Assembly: GCA_902799955.1 (NCBI GenBank)
Contig: CADCCQ010000026.1
Location: 1 to 33,901 of the forward strand
Direction: 5' to 3'
Origin: an uncultured bacterium
Lineage (GTDB): Bacteria; Verrucomicrobiota; Kiritimatiellia; RFP12; UBA1067
Length of the DNA: 33,901 nt
A program made the translations under genes and the position numbers. How positions within the stretch are numbered: the first letter of the stretch is position 1; every line of letters starts with the position of its first letter. Of the stretch, positions 22,977 to 30,767 are shown piece after piece. The notes under the pieces were generated by a model that searched no databases, was not told where the DNA came from, and saw only the letters and a program-made list of their open reading frames with translations.

Positions 22977-24122
22977 TCAATCGAATATGTCGCCAAGCGC
23001 GGACAACGGAATCGCCGTGATTCTGTCATTGAGCGCGTATGTCTCGTCGACAGGCGCGACTATATAAGCCGCGTCCGGACGGATCGCATCAAGTGCAAAG
23101 TAGGTCCCCTTACCGACAGATGGTGCGGTCGAGGCCTTGCACTCAAGCGCAACTGTCCGCTGTCCTTTCTTGACGACAAAGTCTATTTCGGCTCCAGCGG
23201 ATGTACGGTAGAAAGAAATGTCCGCATCCTGGAAAAGGCCCCTGACGTTTGCCAAGACCATCTGTTCCCAGCATCCTCCAAACGCGGGATGCGTATATAT
23301 CTCATCGAAAGTTCCAATCCCCAGCAGGGCGCACGTAAGACCGGTGTCGCAGAGATAGACCTTCGGCGTTTTTACAAGACGCTTGCCGAGGTTGGACATG
23401 TACGGCGGGACAACATCGACCATAAAAGTCTCTTTGAGAAGATCGACATATCGCTTGATTGTCATGTCGGATACGCCAAGCGATGCGGCAAGGCGTGAGT
23501 AGTTGATCATCTGAGCGTTTTCGTGCGCAAGCATCTTCCAAAGGCGTCGCATCGTCTCCGGAACGAAGTCGCGCCAGAAAAGAAGATCCCGTTCGAGAAA
23601 CGTTTGGATGAAAGACTCGTGCCAGTCATTCGATTCTTCGTTGTCGGATGCGAGATAGGCTCGAGGGAATCCACCTCTGGAAAGGTAATTCGTCCAGTCT
23701 GCACCGTCAAGTTCGGAAAAAAGAAACGGGGTCAGCCGCTCGTAGCGGATTCGACCGGCCAACGATTCGGAGCTTTGGTGGATGAGGTCGCGAGAAGCGG
23801 ATCCAAGGACCAGAAAATGTCCGTTGCCGCCCCAGTCGTCGCAAAGACTTCTGATGACAGGGAACAAATCGCCTCTGCGCTGTATTTCGTCGATACAGAT
23901 GAGTTCTTCTCTGTGGCGGGAAAAGAACAATTCCGGATCGGACAACTTTGCAAGGTCGGACGGCCGTTCAAGGTCAAGATAGACCGAAAGTCCCATCCCC
24001 TCGCGGAGATGCTTTACCAATGTGGATTTCCCGCATTGGCGTGGACCGGTCACGGCAACCACAGGATTTCTCCTAAGCGCCCGCCGTATTTTTTCTTCGA
24101 GTCGACGTTTGATGTATGCCAT
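22977..24122 (-). CDS. AAA-family ATPase with DUF4143 domain
   Basis: 381 aa, complete. Walker A is GPRQCGKSTL near residue 26 and Walker B ELICIDEIQR near 74. A helical winged-helix-like part (SRLAASLGVSDMTIKRYVDLL) precedes DUF4143 (KTPKVYLCDTGLTCALLGIGT), and the C-terminal AEIDFVVKKGQRTVALECKAS has the D...E-x-K spacing of a PD-(D/E)xK fold. AAGGATG stands before the ATG. It has the same domain order as the partial gene at 3-1115. GC content is moderate. The promoter (24171-24199), a palindrome in the leader and the flanking direct repeats make it a self-contained module, consistent with gain as a unit. The cellular role of the family is largely unknown. Confidence 0.92.
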   Translation of the reverse strand: MAYIKRRLEEKIRRALRRNPVVAVTGPRQCGKSTLVKHLREGMGLSVYLDLERPSDLAKLSDPELFFSRHREELICIDEIQRRGDLFPVIRSLCDDWGGNGHFLVLGSASRDLIHQSSESLAGRIRYERLTPFLFSELDGADWTNYLSRGGFPRAYLASDNEESNDWHESFIQTFLERDLLFWRDFVPETMRRLWKMLAHENAQMINYSRLAASLGVSDMTIKRYVDLLKETFMVDVVPPYMSNLGKRLVKTPKVYLCDTGLTCALLGIGTFDEIYTHPAFGGCWEQMVLANVRGLFQDADISFYRTSAGAEIDFVVKKGQRTVALECKASTAPSVGKGTYFALDAIRPDAAYIVAPVDETYALNDRITAIPLSALGDIFD

Positions 24123-24139
24123 ATTATCATCCTTGCAAA

Positions 24140-24158
24140 TTCAACTTCTACTGTTGAA
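24140..24158. repeat. Operator-like palindrome in the ATPase leader
   Basis: TTCAAC-TTCTACT-GTTGAA: a perfect 6-bp inverted repeat with a 7-bp spacer. It lies just downstream of the -10 box, about where the ATPase transcript starts, so it could be a repressor site or an mRNA hairpin. Confidence 0.45.
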
Positions 24159-24170
24159 ATTACAATGATA

Positions 24171-24199
24171 AATATATCATATTTTTTGATGTCTGTCAA
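24171..24199 (-). promoter_or_regulatory. Promoter of the DUF4143 ATPase
   Basis: On the minus strand, TTGACA (24199-24194), a 17-nt spacer, then TATATT (24176-24171). This is close to sigma70 consensus and leaves a leader of about 40 nt to the ATG at 24122. Confidence 0.75.
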
Positions 24200-24270
24200 T
24201 AGGGTGAAGCTTTATTTGGAGATATCGCAGTTTGCCATAATAATGTGCACCCAATCTTGAAAGCACATAG

Positions 24271-24328
24271 GTTGACCTGCTTTCTACTGTTTGTGAGACG
24301 GAATATCAAGGGTGTGCCGCTTTCCCGT
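24271..24328. repeat. Direct repeat, right copy, flanking the DUF4143 ATPase
   Basis: Matches 22861-22918 at about 50 of 58 positions in the same orientation. It sits between the ATPase promoter and the GC-rich hairpin at 24340-24369. Apart from these elements the gene-free stretch 24123-24423 shows nothing recognisable. GC content rises after it, so it also lies near the right edge of the accessory island. Confidence 0.75.
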
Positions 24329-24339
24329 TTCGCGACAGA

Positions 24340-24369
24340 GAGCGTCCCCGTGGGTTGACGGGGGCGCTC
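24340..24369. terminator. GC-rich hairpin downstream of the His/Pro-rich gene
   Basis: GAGCGTCCCCGT/ACGGGGGCGCTC form a 12-bp stem (one T-G wobble) with a 6-nt loop. A TTTT run occurs at 24380-24383 on the plus strand, some distance after the stem. It could stop plus-strand transcription, or act as the 3' hairpin of the leftward gene ending at 24424, though no T-run follows on that strand. Confidence 0.5.
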
Positions 24370-24423
24370 CCTGGTTGAGTTTTCGTTCGCTTTGCCATCT
24401 GCCGCCGTGGCGACGGGACTTGT

Positions 24424-24663
24424 CTACCACCTGTAGCCGCGGCGATAGGGCGGGGGCGGAGGTGGCGGCGGCGGGGGAGGCGGAGGCACACCCCAGCGAG
24501 GCGGGGGAGGCGGTGGCGGAGGTGGCAGCATGTGCCAGCCGCCGTGCCTGTGGTGATGGTGGTGGTGCCTGTCGAGTCCGCCCATGTCGGGTTTCGGCGC
24601 TGCCATTGCGACTCCGGCGAATGCGACTGCCGCGAGTGCGGCGATTATCTTGATCTTGTTCAT
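24424..24663 (-). CDS. Exported His/Pro-rich small protein
   Basis: 79 aa. A clear signal peptide (MNKIKIIAALAAVAFAGVAMA) is followed by a short mature chain of low complexity: a run of six His and further His residues (DRHHHHHHRHGGWH), then two long proline runs (nine and thirteen prolines) and YRRGYRW at the end. AAAGGAACC precedes the ATG. The His cluster would bind divalent metals such as Ni or Zn in the periplasm, and the proline runs would form stiff polyproline helices. Translation of such runs normally needs EF-P. It is not a recognised family; the role could be metal buffering or a structural one. Confidence 0.75.
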   Translation of the reverse strand: MNKIKIIAALAAVAFAGVAMAAPKPDMGGLDRHHHHHHRHGGWHMLPPPPPPPPPRWGVPPPPPPPPPPPPPYRRGYRW

Positions 24664-24801
24664 GATGTGGTTCCTTTCTTCATTTCACGCAAGCCCATTC
24701 TCGCGCTTACACCAGGTTAGGACGGCTTGGCCTCGGTTTCTGACAAAATTATTCTTTGCCTTTCTTTCACCCGCTCTTTTCGCCTCGCCGTGTTGCGCGG
24801 T

Positions 24802-24830
24802 TTGACTTTTTGCAGGCGATTTAGTATAAT
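24802..24830 (+). promoter_or_regulatory. Sigma70-type promoter of maf-murI
   Basis: TTGACT (24802-24807), a 17-nt spacer and TATAAT (24825-24830). Transcription would start near 24837 and yield a leader of about 65 nt before the preferred maf ATG at 24903. Confidence 0.85.
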
Positions 24831-24902
24831 GGATATGTTGCGGCTGTAACGGAAAAAGCGTTGCAACGGCATCGGCAAATGGCATTGCCAGTCAGGCAGG
24901 TT

Positions 24903-25586
24903 ATGGAAACCAAACATAAGACAAAACTGATTCTCGCAAGCGGCAGCCCGAGGCGCGCGAAGATACTACAGTCCCTCGGAGTCGACTTCGAGATCGTGAA
25001 GAGCGACGCCCCCGAGGTGGCGTACCCGGGCGACCCGGAGCGGACGGTCTCCGAGAACGCTATCGCGAAGGGCGCCGCCGCTCGCGCGTCTCTTGTCTCC
25101 CGTCTCGCGTCATGCGATTTGCGACATGCGACATGCGACATGCCTGTCGCCTCCGCGCCTTCACCTTCACCCTCATCTTCACCTTCACCTTCGCCTTCAC
25201 CTACACCTTCACCTTTACCTACACCTTCACCTCTCCCCATCCTCTCCGCCGACACCATCGTGTGGCTAGACGGGAAGATATACGGCAAGCCGCGGGACCT
25301 CGACGAGGCGCGGGAGTTCCTGCGTGGGCTTTCCGGGCGGACGCATTCCGTGTTCACGGGCGTCGCTCTGGACGGCGACGTGAGGGTCGTCCGCAGCGAC
25401 GTGAAGTTCCGCGCTCTTTCCGAGAGTGACGTCGAAGAGTACGTCATGAGCGTCAGGCCTCTCGACCGCGCGGGGGCGTACGACATAGACGAGCGCGGCG
25501 ACTTGATTGTGGAGTCGTACACCGGCAGCTACGAGAACATAATGGGGCTTCCAGTGGAGCCGCTGAAGGAGTGGGGCATTGTCTGA
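24903..25586 (+). CDS. maf: Maf-like nucleotide pyrophosphatase with a low-complexity insertion
   Basis: 227 aa from the ATG at 24903 (METKHKTKLILASGSPRR), which matches where Maf proteins normally begin; an earlier in-frame ATG at 24879 lacks a ribosome-binding site. Maf proteins hydrolyse dTTP, UTP or modified nucleoside triphosphates to monophosphates. Conserved parts are ASGSPRRAKIL at the N-terminus, SADTIVWLDGKIYGKP (the catalytic Asp region) and GSYENIMGLPVEPL near the C-terminus. Between the helix ENAIAKGAAAR and SADTIV, Maf normally has only a few residues to the strand carrying the catalytic Asp. Here about 50 residues are inserted, first SLVSRLASCDLRHATCDM and then a Ser-Pro/Thr-Pro run encoded by TTCACC-type hexamers. 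The frame stays open, so the protein may still be active with a flexible loop near the active site. The stop overlaps the murI start by 8 nt. Confidence 0.88.
   Translation: METKHKTKLILASGSPRRAKILQSLGVDFEIVKSDAPEVAYPGDPERTVSENAIAKGAAARASLVSRLASCDLRHATCDMPVASAPSPSPSSSPSPSPSPTPSPLPTPSPLPILSADTIVWLDGKIYGKPRDLDEAREFLRGLSGRTHSVFTGVALDGDVRVVRSDVKFRALSESDVEEYVMSVRPLDRAGAYDIDERGDLIVESYTGSYENIMGLPVEPLKEWGIV
25121..25235 (+). repeat. Microsatellites inside maf (3x GCGACAT, then TTCACC-type hexamers)
   Basis: GCGACAT is repeated three times without a gap at 25121-25141. From about 25158 to 25235 there is a run of TTCACC-type hexamers with point variants. Hexamer changes keep the frame, while a change of one heptamer unit would shift it. 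The three heptamers add exactly 21 nt. Confidence 0.85.
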
Positions 25587-26340
25587 CGCGCGTCCAGTGG
25601 GCTTCTTCGACTCCGGCGTCGGCGGGATGTGCATCCTGGACGCCTTCAGGCGGCTGTGCCCGGCGGAGTCCACGGTCTACATCGCCGACTCCGCGAACTG
25701 TCCGTACGGCAACCGCCCGGCGGAGGAGATAGTGCGCCTTTCGGAGGCGAACGTCGAGGAACTCCTCTCCCGCGGGTGCAAGGCCGTCGTCGTCGCCTGC
25801 AACACCGCGACGGCGGCGGCGATCGACCATCTCCGCCGCAGGTACGCGGACGTTCCGTTCGTCGGGCTTGAGCCCGCCGTGAAGCCGGCGGCGCTCAGGT
25901 CGAGGACGGGCGTCGTCGGCGTGCTGGCGACCGAGGGGACGTTCGGCGGGAGGCTCTACAACGAGACGAAGGAGAAGTTCGCCAGGGACGTCGTTGTGAT
26001 CGCGACGGTCGCGGACGAATTCGTCACGCTCGTCGAGCGCGGCGAGACGTCTGGCCCCGCCGCGGAGGCCGCGGTCCGCGCCAGGCTGACGCCGCTCATC
26101 GACGCGGGGTGCGACATGATCGTGCTTGGCTGCACCCACTTCCCGCACCTGCGGCCGCTGATGGAGAAGGTGGCCGCGGGCCGCGCCGCGATCCTCGACC
26201 CGTCGGACGCCGTGGCCCGCCAGGCGCGGCGCGTCCTGGAGTCGCGCGGGCTTCTCGCCCCGGCGTCGAACGAGGCCGTCCACGAGTTCATCCGCCACCA
26301 AGTCGAATTTGCCGACAATCCTTCGCGCAAGTTGACGTGA
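25579..26340 (+). CDS. murI: Glutamate racemase
   Basis: 253 aa. It converts L- to D-glutamate for peptidoglycan. Motifs: FFDSGVGG near residue 8 (substrate Asp and Ser), VVACNTATAAA near 73 with the first catalytic Cys, and LGCTHFPHLRPL near 183 with the second Cys and the His. The start is TTG at 25579: AAGGAG (25566-25571) lies exactly 7 nt before it and no ATG is suitably placed. The first 8 nt overlap the end of maf, so it is translationally coupled. The next gene, mraY, belongs to the same cell-wall pathway. Confidence 0.95.
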   Translation: MSDARPVGFFDSGVGGMCILDAFRRLCPAESTVYIADSANCPYGNRPAEEIVRLSEANVEELLSRGCKAVVVACNTATAAAIDHLRRRYADVPFVGLEPAVKPAALRSRTGVVGVLATEGTFGGRLYNETKEKFARDVVVIATVADEFVTLVERGETSGPAAEAAVRARLTPLIDAGCDMIVLGCTHFPHLRPLMEKVAAGRAAILDPSDAVARQARRVLESRGLLAPASNEAVHEFIRHQVEFADNPSRKLT

Positions 26341-26345
26341 AAATG

Positions 26346-26354
26346 TGATATAAT
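26346..26354 (+). promoter_or_regulatory. Extended -10 promoter of mraY
   Basis: TGATATAAT ends at 26354. A start near 26361 would give a leader of about 22 nt, with AAAGG (26369-26373) as ribosome-binding site for the ATG at 26383. A six-codon frame from the ATG at 26366 ends in TGA overlapping the mraY ATG (ATGA), so a tiny coupled leader peptide is possible. Confidence 0.55.
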
Positions 26355-26382
26355 AGATGGCGACAATGAAAGGCAATCGTAC

Positions 26383-27471
26383 ATGATCTACCACCTCTCC
26401 CAGTACCTCGTCGGCAAATGGGGCCCGTTCAGGCTCCTTCAGTCCCACCTTTTCCTCATGTTCGTCGGCACGTTCGCCGCGACAGTCCTCACGATGGTGT
26501 TGCTTCCGAAGCTGTGGAAGCACCTTCCCCACGACCACGGCAAGGCGATTCTCGGCAAGGACGGGATGAAGTCCGCCGGAAAGCCGACCGGCGCGGGCCT
26601 CCTGGTCACGCTGATCGCGCTTCCGATCCTTGTCCTCTTCGCCCCGCTTGGGCTCTGGGACTCCCTGGCGGTCGCGGCGCTCTACTTCGCCATGGTGTTC
26701 GGGTATCTCGACGACCGCTCGCAGAAGCCATGGGGCGAGCTGAAGAAGGGGATGTTCGACCTGCTTCCGTCCGCCGCGATCGCGACGTTCCTCTACATGG
26801 GGCACGCGGAGCCGGGGGGCATGGTCATGTGGATGCCGCTGTCGAAGGCCGTGGTGGTCGTCTCGCCGTACGTCTACATACCGTGCGCCGCCGCGCTGCT
26901 GTGGTTCACGATGAACGTCACGAACTGCTCTGACGGCGTGGACGGGCTTGCTGGCTCGCTGACGATCATCGCGCTCTCGATGCTCGCCGTGGTGCTATAC
27001 ATCGTCGTGGGCTACATGCCCGTCGCCAAGTACCTGCTCATCCCCGGCAATCCGTCGGCGGCCGGGTGGGCGGTCGTGGTGATGACGGTCGCCGGCGCGT
27101 TCGCCGGGTACCTCTGGTACAACGCCGAGCCGTCGAAGATCCTGATGGGCGACGCGGGGAGCAGGTTCCTCGGAATCCTCGTCGCGACGGCCGTGCTGGT
27201 CGCCGGCAACCCGTTCCTGATCCTGGCGATGTCGCCGATCATCATCGTGAACGGGGGAGGCGGGCTGGCGAAGCTCCTGCTGCTCCGGCTCGCGAAGAAA
27301 CTCGGCATGGAGATAGGAGAAGGGGCGGCGATCCGCCGCATTCGCTTCCCTCTGCACGACCACTGCAAGAAGAACCTCGGCTGGTCGAACGCGCAGGTGC
27401 TGATGCGCTTCGTGCTTCTGCAGCTCCTGCTCATGCCGATTCTCCTCGTCCTCTTCATAAAGATCCGCTGA
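26383..27471 (+). CDS. mraY: Phospho-N-acetylmuramoyl-pentapeptide-transferase (divergent MraY)
   Basis: 362 aa, a polytopic membrane protein with about ten hydrophobic segments. It links phospho-MurNAc-pentapeptide to undecaprenyl phosphate at the inner membrane, forming lipid I. MraY/WecA family motifs: FGYLDDRSQKPWG near residue 106 (DD), VTNCSDGVDGLAGS near 179 (family form NxxNxxDGxDGLA), NAEPSKILMGDAGS near 247 (catalytic D in GDxGS) and RFPLHDHCKKN near 317, where most MraY have a PxHHH motif. The first His of that triad is kept but the next is Asp, so the HHH site is altered. The length is typical for MraY, and the position after maf-murI supports the assignment over WecA. Confidence 0.88.
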   Translation: MIYHLSQYLVGKWGPFRLLQSHLFLMFVGTFAATVLTMVLLPKLWKHLPHDHGKAILGKDGMKSAGKPTGAGLLVTLIALPILVLFAPLGLWDSLAVAALYFAMVFGYLDDRSQKPWGELKKGMFDLLPSAAIATFLYMGHAEPGGMVMWMPLSKAVVVVSPYVYIPCAAALLWFTMNVTNCSDGVDGLAGSLTIIALSMLAVVLYIVVGYMPVAKYLLIPGNPSAAGWAVVVMTVAGAFAGYLWYNAEPSKILMGDAGSRFLGILVATAVLVAGNPFLILAMSPIIIVNGGGGLAKLLLLRLAKKLGMEIGEGAAIRRIRFPLHDHCKKNLGWSNAQVLMRFVLLQLLLMPILLVLFIKIR

Positions 27472-27584
27472 CGGCGCGTCGCCGAACGTGCGGAAAATGC
27501 AATGGAGAGTTGAAAAAGGCGCGTCGATGTTGAACCAAAGATGTTGAATTCAAAAGCAAAACCACAACAAAGGAAGGACGGAAA

Positions 27585-29078
27585 ATGAAAAGCAAGATGC
27601 CGAAGACGAACAGACGGAACTTCATAAAGGGCATGGTCGCCGCGGGCGCGGCGCCCATGATTGTGCCTTCGAGCGTGCTTGGTGCGACCGCGCCCAGCAA
27701 CCTGCTCCAGATTGCGATCCTCGGATGCGGGCGCATCGGCAGGTCGATGGACCTCGGCGGGTGCGTGGCCAACCAGGACCTCGCGATGCTCACGACGGTC
27801 TGCGACCCCGACCGCGTCAGGCTCGAGGCGATGAAGGAGCTCGTCTCGCAGAGGTACAAGCGCGACATGAGCCACCTCAAGCTCGAGATGGACTACCGCA
27901 AGGTGCTGGACGACCCGGGCATCGACGGCGTCATGATCTGCACGCAGGACCAGTGGCACGCGCGCCAGGCTATCGAGGCGTGCCTCAAGGGCAAGGACAT
28001 CTACGTGCAGAAGCCGATGGCGTTCTCCGTCGAGGAGAGCGAGGGGATCGTCGAGGCCGTGAGGCGCACGAAGCGCATCTTCCACATCGGCACTCAGCAG
28101 CGCAGCGCGGCGCACTTCGTACAGGGCGTCGAGTGCGTCCGCGAGGGCCGCCTCGGCAAGGTCCAGACCGTCGACGTGACGATCATCGACAACTCCCCGC
28201 GCAAGGAGTGGTGGCACGCCCCGTCGAAGGAGAAGACGCCCGACAAGAGGGACTTCGACTTCGACCTCTGGCTCGGCCCGGCTCGCGACGACGTGCCGTA
28301 CTCGCAGCTCCGCACCCACTGGCGCCCCGTCGACGACAAGGGCAGGCCGTATGCGAAGGTGCCCGGGCAGAACGTCGGCTGGCTCCAGATCCAGGACTAC
28401 TGCAACGGCAACATCTCCGGCTGGGGCTCGCACCACTTCGACATCGCCCAGTGGGCGCTCGGCGGGCAGGGGCCAGTCTCCATCAAGGCGGACATCGCCC
28501 ACTTCATGAAGGGCCGCCTCTTCAACGTCCACGACGACTGCCACATCGTCTACAAGTACGCCAACGGCACGGAGCTGCGCTTCAGCACGCCCGAGCACAA
28601 GGCCAGCCCGAAGTTCAAGCACTCTAGCGGGTACGGCGTGCGCTTCACCGGCGAGAACGGGGACTGGATATGGACCTGCCGCGGCGACTCCTGGATCGTG
28701 GACTCGGACCGCGTCGACACCGCGCTCGGCCCGAAGGCGGAGAAGTGGCGCAGGCTCGAGGCGAACCGCAAGGAACTGATCGAGGGCACGCCGAAGCGGT
28801 CGGTCGCCCACAACCCGTTCGGCAACCACCACCGCCCGTGGTTCGTCGGGATGCGCGAGCGCAAGGACACGTTCATCACCGTCGAGGAGGCGAACGTCTC
28901 CACGCTCACGTGCCTGCTCGGCTACCACGCGATGAACAACGTCGGATACGAGATCAAGTGGGATCCCGTGAAGCGCGCCTTCGTCAACCCCGCCGACGCG
29001 GCGAGGCTCATGAAGTGCAACGAGCGCGCGCCGTACTCCGCGATGGCGGCCCTCGAGGAGATCCGTCGCCGTGGCTGA
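27585..29078 (+). CDS. Tat-exported Gfo/Idh/MocA-family oxidoreductase
   Basis: 497 aa. The N-terminus is a twin-arginine signal (NRRNFIKGMVAAGAAPMIV) of the kind common on PVC and Bacteroidetes oxidoreductases, exported folded with bound cofactor. The Rossmann fold follows (QIAILGCGRIGRSMD near residue 45), then CTQDQWHARQAIEACLKGKDIYVQKPMAF near 123, where the EKP-type motif appears as QKP, and a C-terminal beta domain with GWGSHHFDIAQWALGG near 280, which has the conserved His residues of the family. It would oxidise or reduce a sugar or cyclitol, or act as a retaining glycosidase by an NAD-dependent redox mechanism; which one is not readable from the sequence. GGAAGGA precedes the ATG. 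The DUF6807 gene begins inside its last codons. Confidence 0.92.
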   Translation: MKSKMPKTNRRNFIKGMVAAGAAPMIVPSSVLGATAPSNLLQIAILGCGRIGRSMDLGGCVANQDLAMLTTVCDPDRVRLEAMKELVSQRYKRDMSHLKLEMDYRKVLDDPGIDGVMICTQDQWHARQAIEACLKGKDIYVQKPMAFSVEESEGIVEAVRRTKRIFHIGTQQRSAAHFVQGVECVREGRLGKVQTVDVTIIDNSPRKEWWHAPSKEKTPDKRDFDFDLWLGPARDDVPYSQLRTHWRPVDDKGRPYAKVPGQNVGWLQIQDYCNGNISGWGSHHFDIAQWALGGQGPVSIKADIAHFMKGRLFNVHDDCHIVYKYANGTELRFSTPEHKASPKFKHSSGYGVRFTGENGDWIWTCRGDSWIVDSDRVDTALGPKAEKWRRLEANRKELIEGTPKRSVAHNPFGNHHRPWFVGMRERKDTFITVEEANVSTLTCLLGYHAMNNVGYEIKWDPVKRAFVNPADAARLMKCNERAPYSAMAALEEIRRRG

Positions 29079-30675
29079 TTCCGGGCGTGCCGTCCGCCGG
29101 CGCCTCGCGGCGCTGGCGGCGTTGGTGTCGCTGGGCATCCCCGCCATCGCGGCCGGCGCGCTCCGGTCGTTCGAGGCGGAGGCCGGGCGCTACCTCTCCG
29201 GACACAGGGTCGAGGGGATAGGCGACTTCGCCGCCCTCGGCAGCGCCCTCGCCGCGCCCCGCGGCGAGGCGGTCCCGATCGAGGCCAAGGTCGAACCGCG
29301 CCACAAGGCGCGGAAGGTCCGCTGCTGGGGCACGCTGATGCTGCCCTACTTCATGGATTGGGGGCTTGACGTCGACGAGTTCGACCCCGACGCCGTCGCG
29401 CGCGGCGAGCTCCCAGACGTGATATTCGTGACGCAGCGCCCCGGCTACGCGCAGGGGGACGTCGAGACGATCTACCGCGCGGCGGCCGAGGGCGCGCATG
29501 TCGTGACGCTGAACGGTACGGACGCATGGAGCGCCGCGATCGCGAAGAGGCTCGGGTTCTCGTACGGCGGGGTCCTCACGATCGACGGGACGGGTAAGTC
29601 CGGCATCGCGGTCCCGAACTGCCCGGCGCTCTTCCGTGGGTTCCCCGACAAGGCGCGGCTCGACGTGGAGTTCGCGGCGGTCATGCCGAAGTGGATCCAC
29701 GGGATGTACCTGACTGGCGACACGTGCCTCATGTGCGTCGCCGACTCCGCGCAGGGGCGCGTCGCCACGGGAATCGCGCAGTACAGGATCGGCCGCGGGG
29801 CTGTCACGCTCGTCGGGCCTCGCCTCTACGAGGACCCGAACAAGCCGCTGTGCAAGAGGATGCTCCTCAACCTGATAGAGCTCATGCCGCCGGCCCCGAA
29901 GCCGCTCGGCCTTCCGTTCGTGTACCACCCGACCCCGCCGGAGGGCAAGCCCTACTTCGAGCTGCTCGTCCCGGGCGAGGGCGACGAGTACCTGACGATT
30001 GCGCGTCCCCGGGACCACGTCTGGCACCTCGGGTTCTTCTGGTCCTGGAAGTACATCAACGGGCGCAACTTCTGGGAGCCACGCGACAAGGGCGCGGTGA
30101 ACAGGGTCGTCTCCCACGCCGAGACGGCGACGAAGGACGGCGCGGTGTTCGAGGCGGAGCTTTCGTACGAACTCGACGGACGCCCCATTCTGCGCGAGCG
30201 CCGCACGGTCAAGGCGACAGTGAAGCCCGACGGAGACTACTCGTTCGACTGGACAGGGCGCTTCGAGGCGCTCGACAAGCTCGCGTTCACGGCTAGCGTC
30301 CCGAAATGGGACAAGGCGAAGGGCATAAACAACTACTGTGGATACGCCGGCTTCTCCATGCGCCTCGCCGGAAACGACTCGTTCGAGTACGCGTTCACGA
30401 ACGCCTTGGGCTCCGTAAACCAGCGCGGCTACGGCGACGTGTCGCCGCGCATCGACGTGTACGCGAAGTCGAAGCGCACCGGGAACACGACGCTCCTCTC
30501 GTTCATCGCGGACCGCCCGACGCCGAACTACACGCTCCACGAGCCGACGTCCCACAAGGGCGCGGGGTTCTACTTCATCGCCTTCCCCGAGATGTTCAAC
30601 ACGACGCTCAAGATGGAGAAGGGGGAGAGGCGCGACTTCCACTACGTCCTGGAGGTGAAGAGGCGGCGTCCGTAA
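29071..30675 (+). CDS. Exported ThuA-like plus DUF6807 (PmoA-like) protein
   Basis: 534 aa from GTG at 29071, which overlaps the upstream stop by 8 nt, with GAGGAG about 11 nt before it. The first residues form a signal peptide (LAALAALVSLGIPAIAAGA). Residues of about 75-275 look like a ThuA/GATase-like alpha-beta domain: CWGTLMLPYFMDWGLDVDEF, PDVIFVTQRPGYAQGD, VVTLNGTDAWSAAIAKRLG. Residues of about 290-534 match DUF6807, annotated as methane oxygenase PmoA-like though unrelated to methane oxidation: KPYFELLVPG, IARPRDHVWHLGFFWSWKYINGRNFW and YVLEVKRRRP. ThuA, Gfo/Idh and DUF6807 genes are often neighbours in carbohydrate-use clusters of PVC and Bacteroidetes; here two of the modules are fused. 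The substrate is unknown. Confidence 0.75.
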   Translation: MADSGRAVRRRLAALAALVSLGIPAIAAGALRSFEAEAGRYLSGHRVEGIGDFAALGSALAAPRGEAVPIEAKVEPRHKARKVRCWGTLMLPYFMDWGLDVDEFDPDAVARGELPDVIFVTQRPGYAQGDVETIYRAAAEGAHVVTLNGTDAWSAAIAKRLGFSYGGVLTIDGTGKSGIAVPNCPALFRGFPDKARLDVEFAAVMPKWIHGMYLTGDTCLMCVADSAQGRVATGIAQYRIGRGAVTLVGPRLYEDPNKPLCKRMLLNLIELMPPAPKPLGLPFVYHPTPPEGKPYFELLVPGEGDEYLTIARPRDHVWHLGFFWSWKYINGRNFWEPRDKGAVNRVVSHAETATKDGAVFEAELSYELDGRPILRERRTVKATVKPDGDYSFDWTGRFEALDKLAFTASVPKWDKAKGINNYCGYAGFSMRLAGNDSFEYAFTNALGSVNQRGYGDVSPRIDVYAKSKRTGNTTLLSFIADRPTPNYTLHEPTSHKGAGFYFIAFPEMFNTTLKMEKGERRDFHYVLEVKRRRP

Positions 30676-30700
30676 AATCGGCGCCGTCGAAAATTTGGTA

Positions 30701-30729
30701 TTGTGGCGCAGGCAATAATGTGGTATAAT
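30701..30729 (+). promoter_or_regulatory. Promoter of hisG
   Basis: TTGTGG (30701-30706), a 17-nt spacer and TATAAT (30724-30729) with TGG before it (extended -10). It leaves a leader of about 32 nt with AAAGGG before the hisG ATG. Confidence 0.7.
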
Positions 30730-30767
30730 ATGTAGCTCTTGATGACTAAAAGGGCAACACAACAAAC

